Positions 45,392-51,029 of a DNA stretch of 51,029 nt are shown piece by piece (within the stretch, counting starts at the first letter, position 1; every line of letters begins with the position of its first letter). Both the position numbers and the translations under genes were made by a program. The DNA is from an uncultured Opitutia bacterium (GTDB lineage: Bacteria; Verrucomicrobiota; Verrucomicrobiia; Opitutales; Opitutaceae), in contig CAITWF010000099.1 of assembly GCA_903896015.1 (NCBI GenBank), positions 1 to 51,029 on the forward strand, read 5' to 3'. The notes below the pieces were generated by a model. The model worked only from the letters and a program-made list of their open reading frames with translations. It searched no databases and was not told the origin of the DNA.

Positions 45392-45936
45392 AACCCAACG
45401 AACAACTTGGAAAGTTTACCACGCCGGCCGAAGTGCGGCTCGTGCGCGTGTTGCCCGGACCGATCGAACGCGTCTGGGAATACCTCACCGATCCTGAGAA
45501 ACGCGCCCGCTGGTTTGCGGGCGGGCCGATGGAGCCGAAGAAGGGCGGCAAAATGGAGCTGTTCTTCAAGCACAAGAATATCGCGCCCGATGAGACGCCA
45601 CCCGAGGACCACAAGCACGTCCAGGATCCCGGTTTCAAGATGCCGGCCACGGTGTTGCGGTGGGAGCCGCCGCACGTGCTGAGCTACACGTTCGATGAAG
45701 ATTCTGACGTGACGTTTGAGCTCTCAGAGCAGGGTAAGAACGTTCAGCTTGTGCTTACGCACCGCGCCCGCGGGGCCGATCTGCCGTTCCTCCACGGCTA
45801 CGCGAGCGGCTGGCACACACACCTCGCCCAACTCGTCGCGCAGCTCGAAGGCGCGCCACGGCCGCCGTTCTGGCCGATGCATTCCGAGCTCAAGGCCGAA
45901 TACCAAAAACTGCGCGCCGCCGTCCCGAAGAGCTGA
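45388..45936 (+). CDS. SRPBCC (AHSA1-like) family protein
   Basis: The 182-residue protein follows the START/AHSA1 pattern: VRLVRVLPGPIERVWEYLTDPEKRARWFAGGPM at the start, a central VLRWEPPHVLSYTF and the C-terminal GYASGWHTHLAQLVAQLEG. The fold has a deep ligand pocket that binds hydrophobic small molecules. No signal peptide is seen. The coupling with arsR is common in many bacteria and points to a stress-response or small-molecule role, but the ligand is unknown. The following gene (DUF899) is separated by 155 bases. Confidence 0.9.
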   Translation: MKPNEQLGKFTTPAEVRLVRVLPGPIERVWEYLTDPEKRARWFAGGPMEPKKGGKMELFFKHKNIAPDETPPEDHKHVQDPGFKMPATVLRWEPPHVLSYTFDEDSDVTFELSEQGKNVQLVLTHRARGADLPFLHGYASGWHTHLAQLVAQLEGAPRPPFWPMHSELKAEYQKLRAAVPKS

Positions 45937-45958
45937 TTTCTACAAAATTAAGGTAGGT

Positions 45959-45991
45959 CCGGCTCGGATAGCGGCCCCTACCACGAGCCGG
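45959..45991. repeat. Hairpin-forming inverted repeat
   Basis: CCGGCTCG and CGAGCCGG form an 8-bp stem around a 17-base loop in the gap between the AHSA1-like gene and the DUF899 gene. No T-run follows. Outer GGTAGG/CCTACC segments can also pair, giving alternative folds. The shared CCCTACCA ending with the inverted repeat near 18.8 kb hints at a common repeat family, but this is weak. Confidence 0.5.
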
Positions 45992-46091
45992 TTCGATCAA
46001 CTACACCCCGAGGCCACTGCCTTGCCCATTTTCCGACATTTCCCCGCATCCAATCCATCAATCGTCCGCGAAAACACCTCAGCCACCTCCC

Positions 46092-46835
46092 ATGAAAACC
46101 AACTTGTTTGAAAATCCTGAAATCGTATCCCCTGAAAAATGGCTCGCGGCCCGCCGCGAACTGCTGCGCGAAGAAAAAGAACTGACCAGATTGCGCGATC
46201 GCATCGCCCAGCACCGCCGCGAGCTGCCGTGGGTCCGGGTGACCAAGCCCTACATCTTTGATTCGCCCAACGGTCGCGTGTCGCTGGCCGACCTGTTCGA
46301 GGGCCGCAGCCAGTTGATTGTCCAACACTTCATGCTCGGCTCTGGCTGGGAGGAAGGTTGTCCGGCCTGTTCCTTCATGTTGGATCATATCAACCCGACT
46401 GTGCCACACCTGAACGCCCGCGACGTTTCCTTCGCCGCCATTTCCCACGCACCGCTTGCGGAAATCCTGCCGTTCAAAGCGCGGATGGGTTGGGATGTGA
46501 GCTGGGTCTCCGCTCACGAAACGGACTTCAATTTTGATTTCCATGTGTCCTTTACGGACGAGGAACTGGCCGGTGGGACCGTCGACTACAACTACGCCAA
46601 GCGACCATTTCCGTGCGGAGAGGCGCCGGGCCTGAGCGTCTTTGCCCGCGACGCGGCCGGCACCCTCTACCACACTTATTCGACTTATGGCCGCGGCGTC
46701 GAGGTGGTCATGGGCACCTACCATCTCCTCGACCTCGCGCCGAAGGGCCGCAACGAGGATCCGGAGGCACCGTCGAACTGGATCCGCCACCACGACAATT
46801 ACGGCCAGCCCGCCGATGCGCTCGGGACGCGCTGA
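46092..46835 (+). CDS. DUF899 (thioredoxin-like) family protein
   Basis: The 247-residue protein fits DUF899. Typical segments are KPYIFDSPNGRVSLADLFEGRSQLIVQHFML, the CPAC motif (Cys90, Cys93) in a thioredoxin-like position, and MGWDVSWVSAHETDFNFDF followed by GLSVFARD. No signal peptide is present. The family often lies beside ArsR/AHSA1-type genes, as here. It may be a thiol-dependent reductase or peroxidase but no reaction is proven. The 155-base gap before it probably holds a separate promoter. Confidence 0.9.
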   Translation: MKTNLFENPEIVSPEKWLAARRELLREEKELTRLRDRIAQHRRELPWVRVTKPYIFDSPNGRVSLADLFEGRSQLIVQHFMLGSGWEEGCPACSFMLDHINPTVPHLNARDVSFAAISHAPLAEILPFKARMGWDVSWVSAHETDFNFDFHVSFTDEELAGGTVDYNYAKRPFPCGEAPGLSVFARDAAGTLYHTYSTYGRGVEVVMGTYHLLDLAPKGRNEDPEAPSNWIRHHDNYGQPADALGTR

Positions 46836-46845
46836 GTATTCGCGC

Positions 46846-47130
46846 GTGAGTCGCGCCGTCCGGTGGATGCTACCGACGGCGCTGCTCACGCTCACTCCCA
46901 AATGCCTGCTCTGCCTCGCCGGCTACGCCGGACTTGGCGCCGCGCTCGGGCTTGGCGGCCCGGAGATGTGCGGCGCGTCAGCTGGCTCGCCGGGCTCGTG
47001 GGCATCCTCCCTGACATGGCTGGGTGGCGCGGCCGGGCTCGGCGTGATCAGCTGGCGCGTGAATTATCGGCGTCTGCGATCTGCACCGACCGGTCGATGC
47101 GACCGCGGCGCGCGTGTGGTTCGGTCCTGA
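46846..47130 (+). CDS. Small membrane protein with paired cysteines
   Basis: The GTG start is 10 bases after the DUF899 stop and gives 94 residues. Two hydrophobic segments (about 7-36 and 52-72) flank a loop. The first contains PKCLLCLAGYAGLGAALGLG with a CxxC pair, and another Cys follows in EMCG. The Arg-rich C-terminus should be cytoplasmic. The Cys arrangement is reminiscent of MerC-like or thiol membrane proteins, but no family is confidently recognised. The gene is convergent with the sulfatase gene. Confidence 0.6.
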   Translation: MSRAVRWMLPTALLTLTPKCLLCLAGYAGLGAALGLGGPEMCGASAGSPGSWASSLTWLGGAAGLGVISWRVNYRRLRSAPTGRCDRGARVVRS

Positions 47131-47167
47131 GATCTTTTTACAGCCACTCGAGTCGCGCTGACGCGCG

Positions 47168-48721
47168 CTAGTTTTTCGCTCCCGGTCGCGGGCCGCCATA
47201 CCAGTCGGGCGGAATCTCGTTGGGCACGTTCAGCTCGGTGCGCAGGCGGGTAAGTTCTTTTTCCAAGGTCGCGCGCCTGGTGCGATAAGCCGGTTCGTCA
47301 CTGACGCTGCGGAGTTCGTGCGGATCGGACTGGAGATCGAAGAGTTCCCAATAGTCGTCGGGCGCGCCACCGGTGAAATGGATGAGCTTGTAGCGATCGG
47401 TGATGACGCCGTAGTGCGGCTGCACGCGGTGCGGCGTGGGATACTCGAAATACTGGTAGTAGAAGCTCGTGCGCCAGTCGGCCGGAGTCGCGCCGCGCAG
47501 GATCGGCGCGAGGCTGCGACCTTGCATGCGCACGGGAATCGGCACGCCAGCGATGTCGAGAAACGTTTCGGCGAAGTCGAGGTTCGAGACGAGCGCGCGG
47601 CTCGTGGAGCCGGGTGCGACGTTGCCAGGCCAGCGGACGAGGAGCGGCGCGCGCACGGACTCCTCGAAGATCCAGCGCTTGTCGAACCAGCCGTGTTCGC
47701 CGAGGTAGAAACCCTGATCGGACGAGTAGATGACGATCGTGTTGTCGGCGAGGCCCTCGTCGTCGAGATACTTGAGCACGCGGCCGACGCTATCGTCGAC
47801 GCCGCGGATGCAGCCGAGGTAGTCGTGCAGATAGCGCTGGTATTTCCAGCGGACGAGATCGGCGCCTTGCAGGTTGGCTTCGCGGAACTTTGCGTTGCGC
47901 GGCTCGTAGTAGGCGTTCCACTCGGCGAGCTGCGCGGGCGTGAGTTGGGGTGGCGGCGTGAGTTTGCAATCCTTCGCGTTCATCGTGTCGCGGATCGTCA
48001 TGTCTTGGTTGTGTTCCGCGGCGCCGCGGCCGGCGTAATCGTCGAAGAGCGTGGCCGGTTCGTCGTAGCGGCGATCGCCGTCGTGATTCAGGTAGCGGAG
48101 CGCGGGCTCCCATTCGCGATGGGGCGCCTTGTGCTGGCACATCAGGAGAAACGGCTTCGATCGATCGCGGTGCTGCAGCCAGTCGAGCGAGGTGTCAGTA
48201 ATGATGTCGGTGACGTAGCCCTCGGTCTTGATCCGCTGGCCCAGACGGATCATCGGCGGGTTGTAGTAGACGCCCTGCCCGGGGAGAATCTGCCAGAAAT
48301 CGAATCCGGTCGGATCGGTTTCGAGGTGCCATTTGCCGATCATGGCAGTCTGGTAACCGGCCGCTTGGAGCAGTTTGGGAAACGTGATCTGGCTGCCGTC
48401 GAAGCGGCGGTTGGAGTTGTTAACGAACCCGTTGACGTGGTTGTAGGTGCCGGTGAGCACCGTGGCGCGGCAGGGTCCGCAGATGGAATTGGTGACGAGG
48501 CAGCGATCAAAGCGCATCCCCTCACGGGCGAGGCGATCGATGTTGGGCGTCTCGATCAGCTGGCGCGGGTCGCCGTAGGCGCTGATCGCTTGGTAGGCGT
48601 GATCGTCCGAAAAAATGAAGACGATGTTCGGGGGCGGTTTGGCGAACGCGGCGTGCGCACTGGTGAGCGCAGTTAGTAGCAGCAGGAGCCGACGTTCCGT
48701 GGGGCGGGGCGTCATAAACAT
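47168..48721 (-). CDS. Secreted type I sulfatase
   Basis: The 517-residue protein has a signal peptide (ending TSAHAAFA). It starts the mature domain with NIVFIFSDDHAYQAIS, where Asp39/Asp40 bind Ca2+. The signature CGPCRATVLTG (Cys81) follows; Cys81 is the residue that a maturation enzyme converts to formylglycine (C-x-P-x-R motif). Further sulfatase elements are MIGKWHLE, then VIYSSDQGFYLGEHGWFDKRW. It should hydrolyse sulfate esters on carbohydrates (choline sulfatase or polysaccharide sulfatase type not distinguished). A formylglycine-generating enzyme gene is not in the window. Start: the first ATG of ATG-TTT-ATG is used; a longer frame upstream lacks signal-peptide logic. Confidence 0.94.
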   Translation of the reverse strand: MFMTPRPTERRLLLLLTALTSAHAAFAKPPPNIVFIFSDDHAYQAISAYGDPRQLIETPNIDRLAREGMRFDRCLVTNSICGPCRATVLTGTYNHVNGFVNNSNRRFDGSQITFPKLLQAAGYQTAMIGKWHLETDPTGFDFWQILPGQGVYYNPPMIRLGQRIKTEGYVTDIITDTSLDWLQHRDRSKPFLLMCQHKAPHREWEPALRYLNHDGDRRYDEPATLFDDYAGRGAAEHNQDMTIRDTMNAKDCKLTPPPQLTPAQLAEWNAYYEPRNAKFREANLQGADLVRWKYQRYLHDYLGCIRGVDDSVGRVLKYLDDEGLADNTIVIYSSDQGFYLGEHGWFDKRWIFEESVRAPLLVRWPGNVAPGSTSRALVSNLDFAETFLDIAGVPIPVRMQGRSLAPILRGATPADWRTSFYYQYFEYPTPHRVQPHYGVITDRYKLIHFTGGAPDDYWELFDLQSDPHELRSVSDEPAYRTRRATLEKELTRLRTELNVPNEIPPDWYGGPRPGAKN

Positions 48722-48770
48722 TAGGTGACCGATTGGCGCGCGCGGAAAGCGCGTCCTCACGGGCGAGCGC

Positions 48771-49625
48771 TCATCGATGCGGGGCGGGCGCGGCCGAGGG
48801 CTCGTCCATTTTTTCGATGCAATCGAGGCAGACGCCGTGCGTGAATTTCACGCGGCTGTGGCGGCCGAAATAATCCTCGACTTGCCGCCAGTAGCCGTCG
48901 TCGTCGCGGACTTTTTTGCACCAAGCGCAAATTGGGAGGAGACCGGAGAGTGTTTCGATCTCGGCGCGCGTTTGCAGAAGCTCGTCGTGGCGGACATTCA
49001 AGTGCGCGATCAGCAGGCCGACGAAGAGCGCGACCATGAAGAAGCTCACTTCAAGGTCGCCGGCGATCTGGAGCACATCGAGCGAGAAGCGCCAGCCGTT
49101 GGTCGCGAACCACGAACCGAGGATCACTCTCAGCCCGAGAAACGCGCCATGCGCCCAAAAAGCGGTGGCGGGCGCGAAAAACGACTGCCAGAAATACGGG
49201 GAGCCCTTGCGCAGGCACAACGCCGAGGCCACGGAGAACGCGCCCCAGATCAGGCCGTTAAAGACCGTGCGATAGTCCGCGACGGCGGGCACGACGAGGA
49301 AGCCTACCAGCCCGGCGGCGTGCGCCACCAGCAGTGCGCCCGCTGCCCGCCAGCGCGGCACAAGCCCGGCGGTGCGTTGCGCGCCGATGAGTAACACCAG
49401 CAGCCCAATCGTTACGGTCAGCGTTGGCGCCAGGCGCCCGACGACGGTCGGCAACAGCGGCCGCGCGGCGAAAAAAACATCGGCCACCGTCATGGTCCAA
49501 GCGGCAGCCGCCCAATACCGCATCACGCCCGACTGCTTTTGCTCCCGCCAATAGTGTGTCGCCAGCGTCGCGAGAATGACGCCAATCACGATATTCGTGA
49601 GGTAGATGACAGGTTGCAGGTCCAT
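48771..49625 (-). CDS. Multi-pass membrane protein with C-terminal zinc-ribbon tail
   Basis: The 284-residue protein has about seven hydrophobic segments (8-25, 36-55, 64-82, 92-115, 120-140, 150-172, 190-208). A short coiled part follows (NVRHDELLQTRAEIETL), then a soluble tail with the motif LLPICAWCKKVRDDDGYW (Cys233, Cys236) and THGVCLDC (Cys266, Cys269), a likely Zn2+ site. That tail is common at the ends of GAF/PAS sensor and response-regulator proteins; here it is joined to a membrane sensor-like domain. It probably senses a signal and passes it to an unknown partner; no kinase or output domain is present. The upstream neighbour on the strand encodes the DTW-domain protein. Confidence 0.75.
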   Translation of the reverse strand: MDLQPVIYLTNIVIGVILATLATHYWREQKQSGVMRYWAAAAWTMTVADVFFAARPLLPTVVGRLAPTLTVTIGLLVLLIGAQRTAGLVPRWRAAGALLVAHAAGLVGFLVVPAVADYRTVFNGLIWGAFSVASALCLRKGSPYFWQSFFAPATAFWAHGAFLGLRVILGSWFATNGWRFSLDVLQIAGDLEVSFFMVALFVGLLIAHLNVRHDELLQTRAEIETLSGLLPICAWCKKVRDDDGYWRQVEDYFGRHSRVKFTHGVCLDCIEKMDEPSAAPAPHR

Positions 49626-49683
49626 GCTCCCGAGTCGAAAACGTGATGAGGGCGCGGGGTTCAGGCGAGACGAAACGTCGCCA

Positions 49684-50388
49684 CTAAGTTACATTATCCC
49701 GGGCGGGCCGAGCGAGCGTTTCCTCGCGCGGCCGCCGCCGATCGAGTTCAGCGAGCAGATCGGGAAACGCGGCGCGCACGGGCGAAGCGGCGAGGAAATT
49801 TTCCGCCGCGCCTTTTTCGCCCCTCGCCCGGAGGCCGGCGTAGACGTGCAACTCGAACTGCCGGCGCAGTTGCCCCTGCGTCTCCCCGAGGCTGAAGTGT
49901 TCGAGCAAAAACAACAGCGCCTCGATCGTGGAAAAAAGTCCGGCACCCTGCTGATCGCGGAGTTTGTAGCGGCTCTCGCCCGTCATCGGCAGGTTCACCG
50001 TGCGGCCCCACGAGACGACCTCGGTGCGCATGCGCGCGGCCTCGCGCCAGCTCCCGTCGAGCAGGAGCACCTGGACGTTTTCTGGTTTCGCAATGGCCGG
50101 CGGCGGCGATCCCTGCGGATGCAGAATCCACAGCTCGCGGCCTGCTCGCACGATGTCCTCGCGCCGCAACGGCAAATCGTGGCGATACAAATGTCCGCGT
50201 GACTCCGGGATCACCCGATTGATCAGCCGGCCGGTGCTCGTGGGCCGGAACGACTCGCGGTGGTGCACCAGCACATCGATCGCGAGCGGACAGGTGATGG
50301 CGTGAAACCCCGCGCACACACACCACCGCGGCGGAAACTGGCAGCGAGCGCAGCGCGGAGTGGGGCGGAGGATGACGCTGCGGGGCAT
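49684..50388 (-). CDS. DTW-domain tRNA-uridine aminocarboxypropyltransferase
   Basis: The 234-residue protein begins with a Cys cluster (Cys13, Cys16, Cys23, Cys25 in PRCARCQFPPRWCVC), a likely zinc site. The family motif follows as LLLDGSWREA (Asp111 to Trp114), a DxxW variant of DTW, and then YKLRDQQGAGLFSTIEAL. DTW enzymes (TapT/DTWD) attach the acp group of S-adenosylmethionine to a tRNA uridine (acp3U). Length and motif order fit. I chose the ATG giving MPRSVILRPT; a longer frame starts 12 codons upstream. No neighbour shares its function. The 239 bases upstream hold nothing I can identify. Confidence 0.9.
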   Translation of the reverse strand: MPRSVILRPTPRCARCQFPPRWCVCAGFHAITCPLAIDVLVHHRESFRPTSTGRLINRVIPESRGHLYRHDLPLRREDIVRAGRELWILHPQGSPPPAIAKPENVQVLLLDGSWREAARMRTEVVSWGRTVNLPMTGESRYKLRDQQGAGLFSTIEALLFLLEHFSLGETQGQLRRQFELHVYAGLRARGEKGAAENFLAASPVRAAFPDLLAELDRRRPREETLARPARDNVT

Positions 50389-50627
50389 GGGAGGAAACGA
50401 GCGACCCCGAGGACGGGATCGCATTTACGCAGCGAGCACCGCAGCGAAATGTCGATCCCGGAGTGCGCGCGCTGGGGGGGAGGCTGGGTGCGAGCTTTTC
50501 GCACGTTTGATTTTAGTTCGAGCGGACGCGCAGTCAGGGAAGATCCCTCAGATCGCCGTTTAGCGCTTGCGGGCGAGCTGCGAGCGGATTCGCTCTGCCG
50601 TCTTCCGCGAAAGCTCGTCGTTCCCCG

Positions 50628-50957
50628 ATGCTGTTTAACTCGCTGACTTTTGTTGTCTTCTTCGTCCTCGTGACGAGCGCCTACTGGACGCTCAAGTCGT
50701 GGGAGACGCGCAAAAACCTGCTGCTCGTCGCGAGCTATATTTTCTACGGCGCGTGGAATCCGCCGTTTGCGGCGCTGCTTTTTGCGACGACGACACTCGA
50801 TTTCTGGCTTGGTTCGAAGATCGCGCTGGCCTCGCCCCAGACCCGCAAGGCGTGGCTCGTGGCGAGTGTGACCGTGAATCTCTCGATGCTTGGCTTCTTC
50901 AAGTATGGAAATTTTCACAGGCGTCCCATAGAAATCATCAAAGTTTCAATGCTTTGA
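50628..50957 (+). pseudogene. Truncated MBOAT-family O-acyltransferase (5' fragment)
   Basis: The first about 98 codons match the N-terminus of AlgI-like MBOAT proteins: MLFNSLTFVVFFVLVTSAYW, then SYIFYGAWNPPFAALLFATT and SVTVNLSMLGFFKYGNF. The similarity stops after GFFKYGNF (near 50920) and twelve unrelated residues follow to an early stop, whereas family members run to about 450-500 residues. The active-site His region is therefore absent. The sequence immediately after the break belongs to the 3' end of an opposite-strand gene. The truncation is most likely due to insertion or rearrangement; the missing 3' part may lie outside the window. Confidence 0.8.
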
Positions 50958-51029
50958 GAAGACTGCTCAGAGAGGCGGGACTGAAAGCGTCGGGGTCAAA
51001 GGGCTGGCCGAGCCACTCGAGGAGATGCG
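50938..51029 (-). CDS. C-terminal end of a plasmid pRiA4b ORF-3-like protein (partial)
   Basis: The minus-strand frame read in from the right edge gives the 29 residues ending the protein, HLLEWLGQPFDPDAF followed by a Leu/Ser/Lys tail and a stop. The LEWLGxxFDPxAF pattern is the characteristic end of the pRiA4b ORF-3 (PRiA4_ORF3) domain, a family linked to IS1096-type passenger genes and mobile DNA. Only the tail is visible, so the call rests on one motif. It abuts the broken MBOAT gene within 20 bases. Confidence 0.55.
   Translation of the reverse strand, partial: HLLEWLGQPFDPDAFSPASLSSLLKALKL

Overview
The window looks like chromosomal DNA of a GC-rich Verrucomicrobiota bacterium, most likely Opitutaceae-like. 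The reasons are the PVC-type beta-propeller/cytochrome c protein, the DUF1080 and FG-GAP proteins, the sulfatase and GH127 enzymes, several TonB-dependent receptors and many secreted hydrolases. This placement is inferred from gene content only. Coding density is high. I saw no rRNA, tRNA or CRISPR array.

Layout. 1-1.6 kb: 3' part of an outer-membrane barrel protein and a small PstS-like binding protein, closed by a strong terminator. 1.8-8.4 kb, minus strand: a transmembrane protein with a thioredoxin-like and an Mrr-like domain, a DUF72 protein, a secreted M20 peptidase and a TonB-dependent receptor. 8.5-14.9 kb, plus strand: RecQ, a metallo-beta-lactamase-fold protein, an EEP phosphodiesterase, cardiolipin synthase, a VTT/DedA-like membrane protein and a small cytochrome c. 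14.9-21 kb, minus strand: GH127, DUF885 and S9 hydrolases. 21.2-24.8 kb, plus strand: an envelope protein of unknown function, an Lgt-like membrane enzyme overlapping a radical SAM protein of the tetraether-synthase (Tes)/MJ0619 type, and two small membrane proteins. 24.9-34.1 kb, plus strand: an AraC-type regulator, an FG-GAP protein, and a tightly packed five-gene set (PMI-like cupin, TIM-barrel isomerase, Gfo/Idh/MocA oxidoreductase, DUF1080 protein, PVC cytochrome). This set fits an oxidative (3-keto-sugar) route of carbohydrate breakdown.

34.1-41.5 kb is a cobalamin locus. A BtuB-like receptor is preceded by a recognisable cobalamin riboswitch and lies divergent to B12-dependent methionine synthase (metH). 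A mutarotase-like gene follows the receptor, with a perfect 30-bp palindrome between them. 41.5-50.4 kb is mixed: DUF4256, an esterase, an acyltransferase-3 protein, an IS5-type transposase remnant, an arsR/AHSA1/DUF899 group, a sulfatase, a membrane protein with a zinc-ribbon tail and a DTW-domain tRNA-modifying enzyme. At the right edge an MBOAT acyltransferase gene stops matching its family after about 98 codons. It runs directly into the 3' end of an opposite-strand gene resembling pRiA4b ORF-3, which suggests an insertion or rearrangement junction.

The most interesting items are the Lgt-like/Tes-like pair with its two small membrane proteins (possible membrane-lipid remodelling), the thioredoxin-TM-Mrr fusion in which both domains appear to lack their catalytic residues, and the oxidative carbohydrate cluster.
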